Positions 1 to 8,095 of a stretch of 64,000 bases of DNA are shown here, one piece after another. The DNA lies in the NCBI RefSeq assembly GCF_005503535.1, contig NZ_SCNN01000016.1, positions 1 to 64,000 of the forward strand, in the 5' to 3' direction. A program made the translations under genes and the position numbers. The DNA comes from Mesorhizobium comanense (lineage in GTDB: Bacteria; Pseudomonadota; Alphaproteobacteria; Rhizobiales; Rhizobiaceae). Every line of letters starts with the position of its first letter. Position 1 is the first letter of the stretch. The notes under the pieces were generated by a model. That model had not been told where the DNA came from, did no database searches, and worked only from the letters and a program-made list of their open reading frames with translations.

Positions 1-236
1 CCGATCGAGAAACTCTGCCAGTTGACGATGGCCGAATTGGTCGACTGCTTGATGTTGAGCTGCGAGGCCGACGGATTGGAGATGGTGACGCCGCCCGAAG
101 CCACGCTGCCGCCAGTCGGCAGTTCCTGCGCCCGTGCCGAGGTGAACCCGACAAGCGCCGTCGAGGCCAGCAACAGCGCCGTCAGCGAGGCGCGGCTGCG
201 GTTGAGATGTCGGGGAGAGAGGGCTTGGCGCGGCAT
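1..236 (-). CDS. TpsA-type filamentous haemagglutinin-like adhesin, N-terminal part (cut by window edge)
   Basis: The reverse strand reads from an ATG at 236 to the window edge and gives 78 residues. A basic N-terminus and a hydrophobic stretch ending in ARAQ form a signal peptide at about residues 13-37. The mature start reads LPTGGSVASGG, then INIKQ/NW.SFSIG-type text, the beginning of the haemagglutination-activity (TPS) secretion domain. Such proteins are exported to the periplasm by Sec and across the outer membrane by a dedicated TpsB pore. The ATG lies only 9 bp after the stop of the TpsB gene, so the two form one operon. The repeat-rich passenger lies outside the window, so the adhesin type and final size cannot be given. 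Confidence 0.85.
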   Translation of the reverse strand, partial: MPRQALSPRHLNRSRASLTALLLASTALVGFTSARAQELPTGGSVASGGVTISNPSASQLNIKQSTNSAIVNWQSFSI

Positions 237-245
237 GGTCACGTC

Positions 246-2036
246 TTAAAACTGAATGGCGCCGGCGAGCGAAAAGCGGTCGCTGGTCGGCAAATGGTCG
301 TTGCGGTGCTGGCGTCCCCATTCCAGGGTCAGGCTGGTGTTGGCTGGATCGCTTGCGAGCGCGGCGCCGATCTTCAGGCCCAGCCCGTAGGAAGCGCCGG
401 CGATGCTGGCCGACTCCAGCGCGGTCGGCATTTCGAGACGGACCTCGCCGACGGCGCCGAAGAGATAGGGCGAGAGCTGGACCACGCCGCCACTGAAAGG
501 CGCCAGCCAGGGCGACGAAACCTCCCCGCGCAGCACATAACCGGAATCGCCCTGCAGGGCGCCGGCGTCGAAGCTCGACAGGCCGCTGGCGCCGACCAGC
601 CCGATCTGCTCCGACTGCAGCAGCGGCTTGCCGAAGGAAGTCTGCGCGCGGGCATAGAGATCAAGGCCGAGATGAGTAGCCAGCGGCTGGCTGTAACTGG
701 CCGAGACTTCCAGCTTCTGGAAAGCGGCGTCGGCGCCCTGCCGCGACAATGGCAACAGCGGGTTTGCGTCAGCAGCCGAACGCGCGCCGAGCCCGTCAAT
801 GCCGAAGGAGGCCTCCACATTGCCGGTGAGGACGCCGCCGAGCGGCGTGAACCAGGTGGCGTCCGTGCCGAACCGGATGATGCGCAGCCGGTCCTCGGCG
901 ATCGGCAGCGAAATCGGCGTCACCGCATTGAGGAAATCGTTCTGCGCGTCGAAGGACAATTCGCTGCTGAGCGTGAGCGCCCGGCTGCGGATCCAGGGAT
1001 AGCGAAGCCGCGCCGAATAGCGCTCGAATTCGCTGCCGAAGCCGAGCGTGCCTGGTTCGGCGGTCGGATTGGCGCGCGTGCGGGTGGCTTCCAGGTTGAG
1101 CGTCAGCCCGTCATAGCCGATCGGCACGACGATGCCGGCGGCATAGTTGCGGTTGCGCGGGCCGTCGGTGAACAGCCCGCTCTCGCCGCCATTGGGATAG
1201 CCTCCGATACGCACATAGACGAGTTCGCCCAGGCCGAGCAGCGAGTTGAAATCGACACCGACGCCCGTCGACCAGCGCTGCAAAGAAGGCGAAAGCGAAT
1301 TGTCCCCCGTGACCTGACCGCCAAGCGGGCGATACTTGCCGTCGATGACCAGCACGCTGGCGCCCTTTGCCGTGCCGGCCTGCAGGGTAGAGCGCAGCCT
1401 CGCGCCCGGCGTGTCGCCAGCCAGCAACAGCTTGCGCTCGATCGCCGACAGCCTGATGCCTCTTTGTCCGACGAGCGGCGCAAGCGTTGCCTCGACCCGC
1501 CCGCGTATGCGCTCGGGCAGATTGCTGGTGTCGATCCGCTCCAGATAGCCGTCGATGACGACGAGCCTCAGCCTCGCGCCATCGTTGAGCTTCTGCGCCG
1601 GCAACACGACCCGGACCAGTGCGTAGCCGGCGCGGCCATATTCGGTCTCCAGCGCCCGCGCCGCGGCGAAGATCTCCGCCGCCGTCACCGTACGATGCGC
1701 GAGCCCCGCCGCGATCCTGCGCGTTGCCTCGGCCATCTCGGGCAGGCCGCCTTCGACACTGACATCCCTGAGCTTGACCTTGAGCTTCTCGGCGCCTGGG
1801 GGCGCCTGGAGGCCCGACCCTTCGGGAATGGAAACGCCGGCCGTATCGGCCTGGGGCGGCGGCCTGAAGCTTGGCGGCGTGATCTGGCTGGCAGTCTGGG
1901 CGAAGGCGGCAGCCGGAAGTGACAGCCATATCGAAACGGCAGCCGCGCCGCGCCACCCGCCACGCGCCCCGAACCCGTGCAAAGCGGACGGGTCGTGTTT
2001 GTTTTTGCCAATCGCGTTCTTGGTTCTATACTTCAC
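246..2036 (-). CDS. TpsB outer-membrane transporter, ShlB/FhaC/HecB family
   Basis: A protein of 596 residues, the usual size for two-partner secretion pores. Residues about 28-47 form a signal peptide (ends AAFAQ). A proline-rich linker follows, then POTRA domains at about 68-220 (segments KLKVKLRDVSVEG and LRLVVIDGYLERID), and a 16-strand beta-barrel region to a C-terminal phenylalanine (FSLAGAIQF), the usual outer-membrane targeting end. It recognises the TPS domain of its partner and threads it across the outer membrane; the partner gene starts 9 bp downstream. The start used is GTG at 2036, with only a weak ribosome binding site, so the first residues are uncertain. Confidence 0.9.
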   Translation of the reverse strand: MKYRTKNAIGKNKHDPSALHGFGARGGWRGAAAVSIWLSLPAAAFAQTASQITPPSFRPPPQADTAGVSIPEGSGLQAPPGAEKLKVKLRDVSVEGGLPEMAEATRRIAAGLAHRTVTAAEIFAAARALETEYGRAGYALVRVVLPAQKLNDGARLRLVVIDGYLERIDTSNLPERIRGRVEATLAPLVGQRGIRLSAIERKLLLAGDTPGARLRSTLQAGTAKGASVLVIDGKYRPLGGQVTGDNSLSPSLQRWSTGVGVDFNSLLGLGELVYVRIGGYPNGGESGLFTDGPRNRNYAAGIVVPIGYDGLTLNLEATRTRANPTAEPGTLGFGSEFERYSARLRYPWIRSRALTLSSELSFDAQNDFLNAVTPISLPIAEDRLRIIRFGTDATWFTPLGGVLTGNVEASFGIDGLGARSAADANPLLPLSRQGADAAFQKLEVSASYSQPLATHLGLDLYARAQTSFGKPLLQSEQIGLVGASGLSSFDAGALQGDSGYVLRGEVSSPWLAPFSGGVVQLSPYLFGAVGEVRLEMPTALESASIAGASYGLGLKIGAALASDPANTSLTLEWGRQHRNDHLPTSDRFSLAGAIQF

Positions 2037-2312
2037 TCAATCACTCGTATTGCGATGCGGGCAAGGCTTCGCCCCCGGGCGGCCTTCGGCCGCTCGCTCT
2101 CACAGGCTTTTTCAGAATCCATTTCCGGAAAGGCTTGTCCCCGCCATTCGGATGGCGCGAAAACTATGCTTGGCCTTCATCAAGGTCAATTCAACGGAGG
2201 GATTCCGGCTTGACTATTATTGGGCGGGGTTTTCCAAGTCGTAGCAAGCAGTTAGCAAGCTGCGTCATGAACCGGTCGCTGTCGGACAGCTCTTCTCCTC
2301 GGCATTTGGTAC

Positions 2313-2327
2313 CACTGGACACCAGTG
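2313..2327. promoter_or_regulatory. Dyad symmetry CACTGG-ACA-CCAGTG, possible operator
   Basis: Perfect 6-bp arms around a 3-bp spacer, about 65 bp before the GTG of the first paralogue. The palindrome TGGTACCA (2307-2314) overlaps its left arm. The surrounding gene-free stretch 2037-2391 also holds a GC hairpin at 2079-2093 (GCGGCC-TTC-GGCCGC); nothing else was recognised there. Binding by a protein is a guess from symmetry and position. Confidence 0.35.
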
Positions 2328-2391
2328 TTGAAGGTTGAAAAATGGGAACGGGACCGCGCTGTTGGAGTTGACTCGGAAGATCGGGAGACTG

Positions 2392-3258
2392 GTGCTGACT
2401 TTGGAAGAAATTGCCGGCCATCCGGCCTTGCATCGCTACGTTCAGGAGCAGTCGCAGGCGCTGATCCGGATCTATGAAGAGAGCCCGCGGCTGGCGTCCA
2501 TTTTTGCCACGCAACAGCGCTGGCTGATGGGCCATGTCGGCCTGGCCATGCATTTCAGGCGCGACCCCAACGACCCCCGCAAGGAAATGACGGTATCGCG
2601 GTTCATCGAGGTCGTGCACCGCAACGGCGTTGCCAGCCGCAACACCGCCGACGCCTTCATCAAGGAGATGCTGCACTACAACATCGCCGAGTATGTCGCG
2701 GGCGGCGACGGCCGCACGCACCCACTGCAGCCGACCGCGGTCACGGTGCAGACATTCACCGGCTGGGTCGTTGCCCATCTGCGGACGCTGGATCATATCG
2801 ACGGCGGGGGCCGGCTGACGACATTCCTGGCGCGGCCTGAAATGCTGGGGACGCTTCAGCCTCTGGTGGCCGATGGCCTGCTGGCCTCGAAGCCGGTACG
2901 CGAGCCCAACCAGACTTTTTCCCTGTTCATCTGGCTCAACAATGGCGGCATCGTCATGGACTGGCTGATGTCGGGCATAAATCCGGATCATGCGGGCCTC
3001 GAGCGGATTCCGACCAGTGTCGTCTCGATCGGCGATTTCGCCAGGTGGCTCAAACTCTCGCGCACCCATCTCGGCCGCAAGTTGCGCGAGGCCGAGGTGC
3101 TTGGCAGCATCGGCTGGCTTGGCCAGCGTGGCCATTCGGTGATGTGGGTGTCACACAAATTCTACGAGGAATACATGACCGTCCAGGCCGCCAAGCTGGC
3201 TGTCGTCGACACTGCCTTCGCCGCCTGTTTCGAGACATCGCAGGGCGCCGCGCCTTAG
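2392..3258 (+). CDS. Unknown protein with winged-helix-like segments, tandem paralogue A
   Basis: I do not recognise the family. The GTG at 2392 follows GGGAGA and gives 288 residues, exactly the length of the next gene, and both then begin (V/M)..LTLEEIAGHPALHR; an earlier in-frame TTG at 2335 would add 19 residues. Two helix-turn-helix-like segments are visible: near residue 85 (RFIEVVHRNGVASRNTADAF) and near residue 220 (SIGDFARWLKLSRTHLGRKL), the second followed by a possible wing (GWLGQRGHSVMWVS). There are no membrane segments or signal peptide. A cytoplasmic DNA-binding regulator is the most likely reading, but no ligand or target can be named. It is clearly homologous along its whole length to the gene at 3565, so it arose by tandem duplication. 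Confidence 0.7.
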   Translation: MLTLEEIAGHPALHRYVQEQSQALIRIYEESPRLASIFATQQRWLMGHVGLAMHFRRDPNDPRKEMTVSRFIEVVHRNGVASRNTADAFIKEMLHYNIAEYVAGGDGRTHPLQPTAVTVQTFTGWVVAHLRTLDHIDGGGRLTTFLARPEMLGTLQPLVADGLLASKPVREPNQTFSLFIWLNNGGIVMDWLMSGINPDHAGLERIPTSVVSIGDFARWLKLSRTHLGRKLREAEVLGSIGWLGQRGHSVMWVSHKFYEEYMTVQAAKLAVVDTAFAACFETSQGAAP

Positions 3259-3520
3259 AACAATCTCAGCAAGCATTCGGCCTTTTCCCCAGGACAATCG
3301 CGCCACCGCAAGAAATGGAGCGGTTGGCGTGGCGCGCGCAGTGATCAACTGCTCCGGCCAGCATCGGCGCGGAAGCAATGGTACGGCAGCGCGCAAACAG
3401 CGGGTTCCGCATAGTTGTGAAACGACCGGCCATCTGCCGGACTCTTCCACGCCGGTTGTACACATCCACGCACTATAGGCGGGCGGGTCTGGACACAGGC
3501 CCCGAACGCTGAAAATGTGC

Positions 3521-3540
3521 TGCCGCGTCTTGACGGCAGG
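3521..3540. promoter_or_regulatory. Inverted repeat CTGCCG-N8-CGGCAG upstream of paralogue B
   Basis: Perfect 6-bp arms with an 8-bp spacer, ending 24 bp before the ATG at 3565. The right arm abuts the AGGAGG-like ribosome binding region, so a bound protein or an RNA hairpin here could block translation or transcription of the downstream gene. The remainder of the gene-free stretch 3259-3564 shows no convincing ORF, RNA gene or repeat. The operator role is inferred from symmetry and placement only. Confidence 0.3.
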
Positions 3541-3564
3541 AGGACTTAACTGCAGCGGGGGAAA

Positions 3565-4431
3565 ATGGCGCTGACCTTGGAAGAAATTGCCGGCCATCCG
3601 GCACTGCATCGTTCTGTTCGCGTGCAGGCGCAGGCGATGAACCAGACGTATGAGATGAACCCGCGGCTCGCTTCGGTGTTCGCCACGCAGCAACGCTGGT
3701 TGATGGCCCATATCGGTCTCGCCCTGTATTTCAGACGCGAGCCCAATGACTATCGCAAGGAATTGACGGCGGCACGTTTCATCGACGTGATCCGCCAGAA
3801 TGATGTGGCCAGCCGCAACACCGCCGACGCCTTCGTCAAGGAAATGCTGCACTACGGTTTCATCGAATATGCGCCCGTGACACAGGACGGCCGCATCCGC
3901 CCCCTGCAGCCGGCGACAGCGGCGCTGGAGCCGGTTACCCTCTGGTTGATGGCGCATCTGCACACGCTGGACAGTCTGGACGGAGCAAGCCGGTTGGCCA
4001 CGTTCCTGTCACGACCGGACGCGCTGGCCATGGTGCAGCCGGGGATTGCCGATGGCCTGCTCTCGTCCAATCCGGTGCGAGAGCCCAAGAAGACCTTCTC
4101 GCTGTTCACCTGGCTCAACAATGGCGGCGTCGTCATGGACTGGCTGATAGCGAGCGTCGATCCGGATCATGCCGGGCTCGACCGAATCCAGACGGGTATC
4201 GTGTCGATCGGTGATTTCGCCAAATGGCTCAAACTGTCTCGAACCCATCTGGCGCGCAAGCTGCGCGATGCCGAAGACCTCGGCAGCATCGGTTGGCTCG
4301 GGCAACGAGGCAATTCGGTGATGTGGGTGTCGCCCGATTTCTATCAGGAATACATGTCCGCTCAGGCGGTGAAGCTGGCCATCATGGATACCGCCTTCAC
4401 CGAAGCCTTCGGCTCGACGGCAGGCGGCTGA
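3565..4431 (+). CDS. Unknown protein with winged-helix-like segments, tandem paralogue B
   Basis: A 288-residue protein that aligns end to end with the product of 2392-3258, most positions being identical or similar by eye. The ATG follows GGGGGAAA. It keeps both helix-turn-helix-like segments (ARFIDVIRQNDVASRNTADA near 72-92 and SIGDFAKWLKLSRTHLARKL near 214-234) and the central block FSLF.WLNNGG.VMDWL. It has no transmembrane or export signals. The strongest divergence from paralogue A lies between about residues 105 and 140, which suggests differing ligand or partner specificity. A small RiPP-like gene starts 99 bp downstream on the same strand. A regulatory function is inferred; the family is not recognised. 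Confidence 0.7.
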   Translation: MALTLEEIAGHPALHRSVRVQAQAMNQTYEMNPRLASVFATQQRWLMAHIGLALYFRREPNDYRKELTAARFIDVIRQNDVASRNTADAFVKEMLHYGFIEYAPVTQDGRIRPLQPATAALEPVTLWLMAHLHTLDSLDGASRLATFLSRPDALAMVQPGIADGLLSSNPVREPKKTFSLFTWLNNGGVVMDWLIASVDPDHAGLDRIQTGIVSIGDFAKWLKLSRTHLARKLRDAEDLGSIGWLGQRGNSVMWVSPDFYQEYMSAQAVKLAIMDTAFTEAFGSTAGG

Positions 4432-4530
4432 CTGGCGCCAAATCCCCCGTGCGGGCGATGCAGCAAACCGTCATACCCGGTAGCCCTCCGAGAGCCGCTA
4501 TCTTCGCGGCGCTGCTACGGAGAAAGCCGG

Positions 4531-4626
4531 ATGAAGAAACGCTACGAAAAACCGACGCTGGACAGGCGTCAGAAGCTGTCCAGCGTCACGGCGGCATGCA
4601 CACCCTCGACCTGTGTCAACCTGTAG
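4531..4626 (+). CDS. Putative RiPP precursor peptide, 31 residues
   Basis: The ATG at 4531 lies 7 bp after GGAGA (4519-4523), a good ribosome binding site. The product begins MKKRYEKPTL, continues DRRQKLSSVTA and ends ACTPSTCVNL. The Y-x-x-P-x-L block is the leader signature by which RiPP recognition elements bind lasso-type precursors, and the threonine of VTA sits where a leader is usually cut. The short tail has two cysteines but no Asp or Glu at the expected ring position, so a classical lasso is unlikely. No modifying enzyme, B protein or exporter is seen nearby. This looks like the small orphan precursors common in Mesorhizobium-type genomes. It lies on the same strand as the two unknown paralogues and converges on the dehydrogenase at 4662. 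Confidence 0.55.
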   Translation: MKKRYEKPTLDRRQKLSSVTAACTPSTCVNL

Positions 4627-4661
4627 GATCAATCGGCACAGGCCATAGGCAGTTGGCAGTC

Positions 4662-6176
4662 TCAGTCGATGTCGAACGAGACGCCCTGGGCGAGCGGCAG
4701 CGCCTTGGAGTAGTTCACCGTGTTGGTGGCGCGCCGCATATAGGCCTTCCAGGCATCGGAGCCGCTCTCGCGGCCACCGCCGGTTTCCTTTTCGCCACCG
4801 AAAGCGCCGCCGATCTCGGCTCCGGAGGTGCCGATATTGACGTTGGCGATGCCGCAGTCAGATCCATCGACACCGAGGAAGCGCTCGGATTCCTGCAGGT
4901 CGCGGGTGAAGATCGACGAGGAGAGGCCGGCGCCAACGGCATTGTGTTCGTCGAGCACGGCGTCGAAGTCGGAGTACTTCATCACATAGAGGATCGGCGC
5001 GAAGGTCTCTTCCGTCACCGGCGAAACCTGCTTGGGCATTTCGACCAGCGCCGGATGCACATAATAGGCGTCCGGATGGCCATTCTCGACCCGCGCACCT
5101 CCGGTCACCTTGCCGCCATGGGCGCTGGCTTCGTTCAGAGCCTTCTGCATGGCGTCGAAGGCGGCCTTATCGATCAGCGGCCCGACCAGCGAGGAAGTCT
5201 CCAGCGGGTTGCCGACCGAAACGCTCTGGTAGGCCTTCTTCAGGCGCGGCACCAGGGCATCATAGACGCTCTCATGCACGAACAGGCGCCGCAGCGTCGT
5301 GCAGCGCTGGCCGGCCGTGCCCATGGCCCCGAAGGCGATGGCGCGCAGCGCCATGTCGAGATCGGCCGTCGGGCACACGATGCCTGCATTGTTGCCGCCG
5401 AGCTCCAGGACGGCGCGCGCAAAACGCTTGGCGAGCCGCGGACCGACATCCCGGCCCATGCGGGTCGAGCCGGTGGCCGAGACCAGCGGCACCTTGGGAT
5501 GGTCGACCAGGATTTCGCCAACGGCACGGTCGCCGATCAGCACCGGTGCCAGGCCCTGCGGCGCATCGGCGCCGAACCGCTTGACCGCGCGCTTGAAGAT
5601 CGCCTCGCAGGCGAGTGCCGTGAGCGGCGTCTTTTCCGAGGGCTTCCAGACCACGGCATCGCCGCAGACCAGCGCAAGCGCCGCATTCCACGACCACACG
5701 GCGACCGGGAAGTTGAAGGCCGAGATGACACCGACGACGCCCAGCGGATGCCAGGTTTCCATCATGCGGTGGCCGGGGCGCTCGGTGGCGATGGTCAGGC
5801 CGTACAGCTGCCGGGAAAGGCCGACGGCGAAGTCGCAGATGTCGATCATTTCCTGCACTTCGCCGAGCCCCTCGGACGGGATCTTGCCGACCTCGATCGA
5901 CACCAGGCGGCCGAGCTCGGCCTTGTGCGCGCGCAGTTCCTCGCCGAGCAGCCGCACCAGTTCGCCGCGCTTGGGGCCCGGCACCAGCCGCCAGGACTGG
6001 AACGCCTTGTGCGCGGCCTCGATGGTCGTGGCCGCCTCGGCGGGTGAAATCGTCTTCAGCGCCGCGATCTCTTCGCCCGTCACCGGGCTGCGCACGATCA
6101 GGTCGCCGCCGGAAAGCGCGTCCTTGGCCACGCCCAGTTTCGCCAGAAGCTCGGCCGTTTCCTTCGCTATCGTCAT
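4662..6176 (-). CDS. amaB: L-piperideine-6-carboxylate / 2-aminoadipate-semialdehyde dehydrogenase (ALDH7 family)
   Basis: 504 residues, a full-length aldehyde dehydrogenase. The catalytic cysteine (about C292) lies in GQRCTTLRR, the form of this motif typical of the ALDH7/antiquitin family, and the general base glutamate (about E258) in LELGGNN. The NAD-binding segment reads AFNFPVAVWSWN, and SATGSTRMG follows. Family members oxidise 2-aminoadipate semialdehyde (in equilibrium with piperideine-6-carboxylate) to 2-aminoadipate in lysine breakdown. The ATG at 6176 is the natural family start. The gene stands alone, converging on the small RiPP-like gene. Glutaryl-CoA dehydrogenase, a later step of lysine catabolism, lies about 11 kb away at 17403. 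Related betaine or other aldehyde dehydrogenases are less likely given the cysteine motif. Confidence 0.85.
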   Translation of the reverse strand: MTIAKETAELLAKLGVAKDALSGGDLIVRSPVTGEEIAALKTISPAEAATTIEAAHKAFQSWRLVPGPKRGELVRLLGEELRAHKAELGRLVSIEVGKIPSEGLGEVQEMIDICDFAVGLSRQLYGLTIATERPGHRMMETWHPLGVVGVISAFNFPVAVWSWNAALALVCGDAVVWKPSEKTPLTALACEAIFKRAVKRFGADAPQGLAPVLIGDRAVGEILVDHPKVPLVSATGSTRMGRDVGPRLAKRFARAVLELGGNNAGIVCPTADLDMALRAIAFGAMGTAGQRCTTLRRLFVHESVYDALVPRLKKAYQSVSVGNPLETSSLVGPLIDKAAFDAMQKALNEASAHGGKVTGGARVENGHPDAYYVHPALVEMPKQVSPVTEETFAPILYVMKYSDFDAVLDEHNAVGAGLSSSIFTRDLQESERFLGVDGSDCGIANVNIGTSGAEIGGAFGGEKETGGGRESGSDAWKAYMRRATNTVNYSKALPLAQGVSFDID

Positions 6177-6351
6177 TTTTGTCCCTTTCGGATCCCGTCG
6201 CCTTCATGTGGCCCGGGTCCAGCCCGGCCACGCCGCCCGCATGCCGAAAGGCACTCAAGGCACAGTCATGGCGTGGCATTACTCGTTTCAGGGGAAAATC
6301 GCCACCCCGGCATGGTCCAAGCTCAAACCACACGATTGAGCCAGATGGCGC

Positions 6352-7626
6352 TCAGTTCGCCTTCTTCGCCGGCGCACGCACCGCGCCGTCCCTTATCAGG
6401 CGATCGATATGCATGCGGATATGGGCCGCCTCAGCCGCCGTGTTGGCAAGCGCGATGGCCCGATCGAAGGCGACACGCGCCTCCTCGCCCCGGTCAAGCT
6501 GCATCAACAGGCCGCCCTTGAGGCCGAAGAAATGAAAATAGCCGGAAAGCCGCTGTTCCAGGGGTTCGATCATGGCAAGGGCTGCTTCCGGCCCGCGCAC
6601 CTTGGCGACCGCGACCGCCCGGTTGAGGGTGATGACCGGCGATGGCTGCATCTGCTCGAGCAGCCCGTAGAGAAGGTCGATCTCCACCCAGTCGGTATCC
6701 TCGGCCTTCACTGCCCGCGCGTGCAGGGCCGCGATCGCCGCCTGCACCTGATAAGGGCCTGGCTTGCGATGCCGCAGCGCCTTGTCGACCAGCGCCAGTC
6801 CCTCGTCGATCATCTTGCGGCTCCACATCGAGCGATCCTGGTCCTCGAGCAGCACGATCTCGCCATCCGCGTCGAAACGCGCCGGCGCTCGGGCATGCTG
6901 GAGCAGAAGCAGCGCCGTAAGGCCCATGATCTCGGGCTCGGTCTGGAAAAGGCGCAGCAGCAGGCGGGCCAGCCGGATCGCCTCCTCGCACAGCGGCGCG
7001 CGGGCCGGGGCCTCGCCGCTGTTGGTCGAGTAGCCTTCGTTGAAGACGAGGTAGACCATCGCCGCCACCGCCGCGAGCCGTTCGGAACGCTCGACCGCGC
7101 CCGGTGTCTCGAACGGCACGCCGGCATCGGCGATGCGCGCCTTGGCGCGGGTGATGCGTTGCTCCATCGCGCTCTCGCCGACCAGAAAGGCGCGCGCGAT
7201 CTGCTTGACCGTGAGGCCGGAGACGATGCGCAGCGCGACCGCGATCTGCTGTGTCGCCGGCAGATCGGGATGGCAGCAGATGAAAAGCAGCCGCAATATG
7301 TCGTCGCGGTAATGCGCTCCGTCGAGACGCTCGGCGATGTCGCTTTCGGCGTCTTCCAGATCGGATATCTGGTCCTCTTCCGGCATCGGCGCCTGCTTGG
7401 CGCGCTTGCGCACCGCGTCGATGCCACTGTTTCGGCCGACGAAGATCAGCCAGGCCGCCGGATCGCGCGGCGGCCCGTTCTGCGGCCAGTTCTTCAGCGC
7501 CCTGAGGCACGCGTCCTGGAAGGCTTCCTCCGCCGTGTCGAGATCACGGAAATAGCGCAGCAGCGCGCCCATCGCCTGCGGACGGGCGGCGCTGATGGCG
7601 GAGCTTATCCAGGCAAGGTCGGTCAT
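6352..7626 (-). CDS. ECF RNA polymerase sigma factor with C-terminal TPR-like extension (ECF42 type)
   Basis: 424 residues, far longer than a minimal ECF sigma factor. Region 2 is at about 15-80 (LRYFRDLDTAEEAFQDACL ... AAWLIFVGRNSGIDAVRKR); region 4 at about 110-165 (LPATQQIAVALRIVSGLTV ... GESAMEQRITRAKARI). The DUF6596 block (AAMVYLVFNEGYSTNSGE) and a helical, tetratricopeptide-like C-terminal half follow. Its ATG overlaps the stop of the DGPF/YCII gene (ATGA). That partner plus the C-terminal extension defines the ECF42 group, in which the extension rather than a classical anti-sigma factor is thought to control activity. No anti-sigma gene is adjacent, in line with this. The promoter-like site before the operon suggests it activates itself. 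Confidence 0.9.
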   Translation of the reverse strand: MTDLAWISSAISAARPQAMGALLRYFRDLDTAEEAFQDACLRALKNWPQNGPPRDPAAWLIFVGRNSGIDAVRKRAKQAPMPEEDQISDLEDAESDIAERLDGAHYRDDILRLLFICCHPDLPATQQIAVALRIVSGLTVKQIARAFLVGESAMEQRITRAKARIADAGVPFETPGAVERSERLAAVAAMVYLVFNEGYSTNSGEAPARAPLCEEAIRLARLLLRLFQTEPEIMGLTALLLLQHARAPARFDADGEIVLLEDQDRSMWSRKMIDEGLALVDKALRHRKPGPYQVQAAIAALHARAVKAEDTDWVEIDLLYGLLEQMQPSPVITLNRAVAVAKVRGPEAALAMIEPLEQRLSGYFHFFGLKGGLLMQLDRGEEARVAFDRAIALANTAAEAAHIRMHIDRLIRDGAVRAPAKKAN

Positions 7627-7997
7627 ATGGCAACCTTGGTCGGATTGAACACCGAAACCGGCCGGATCTCATAGGAGCCGCCGCTCGGATTGACCTCGGA
7701 GAGCTCGCGGGCGAATTCGACGGCCTCGTCGAGATCGGCGCATTCCAGCGTGTAAAAGCCGAGGAACTGCTCCTTGGTCTCGGCGAACGGGCCATCGATG
7801 ACGACCGATTCGCCCTTGACCTTGCGCAGCGTCGTCGCCGCCGTCGTCGGCAAAAGCCGCGCGACCGGGCCAAGCCGGCCGGCCTTTGCGTATTTGTCCT
7901 GGACGTTGAGGAGATTGGCCATGACCTCGTCGTCCTGCGCCTTGCTCCAGGAGCTGACGACGTCTTCAGAGGCATAGCACAGGATGGCGTAGAGCAT
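7623..7997 (-). CDS. DGPF / YCII-related domain protein, partner of the ECF42 sigma factor
   Basis: 124 residues, starting MLYAILCYASEDVVSSW, with the YCII-type alpha-beta ferredoxin-like fold and the diagnostic DGPF motif (VVIDGPFAETKEQFLG) at about residues 64-79. It is first in a two-gene operon and its stop overlaps the sigma-factor start by 4 bp. DGPF proteins regularly accompany ECF42 sigma factors; their biochemical role is not established, and an enzymatic or sensor function is only a guess. It is cytoplasmic, with no signal peptide. Confidence 0.88.
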   Translation of the reverse strand: MLYAILCYASEDVVSSWSKAQDDEVMANLLNVQDKYAKAGRLGPVARLLPTTAATTLRKVKGESVVIDGPFAETKEQFLGFYTLECADLDEAVEFARELSEVNPSGGSYEIRPVSVFNPTKVAI

Positions 7998-8021
7998 ATC
8001 AGGTCCTTTTCTGTATCAGAG

Positions 8022-8048
8022 GACGAAACAGTAGGACCGTTCCCGACA
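8022..8048 (-). promoter_or_regulatory. Possible ECF42-type autoregulatory promoter
   Basis: On the minus strand TGTCGG (8048-8043) is followed after 17 bp by CGTC (8025-8022), about 25 bp before the ATG of the DGPF gene. ECF42 promoters are described as having a TGTCGA-like -35 and a CGTC/CGAC-like -10; one base of the -35 differs here. Spacing and position fit transcription of the DGPF-sigma operon by its own product. Confidence 0.5.
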
Positions 8049-8095
8049 CCACGTCGATAAAAAAATCCGATGCGGTGGGCGCCTATCGCCGCAAG

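Noticed and set aside
207..1922. 571-codon plus-strand frame opposite the TpsB gene
   Set aside because: Antisense to a TpsB with clear signal peptide, POTRA and barrel; shadow frame.
2152..2244. Small 30-codon frame starting MARKLCLAF between TpsB and paralogue A
   Set aside because: No ribosome binding site and no recognisable peptide family signature.
3378..3512. About 44-codon frame starting MVRQRANSGF in the gap between the paralogues
   Set aside because: Weak ribosome binding site, no homology recognised, composition like non-coding DNA.
4224..6047. 607-codon plus-strand frame across paralogue B and the aldehyde dehydrogenase
   Set aside because: It joins the out-of-frame end of one gene to the antisense of another, and has no homology or ribosome binding site.
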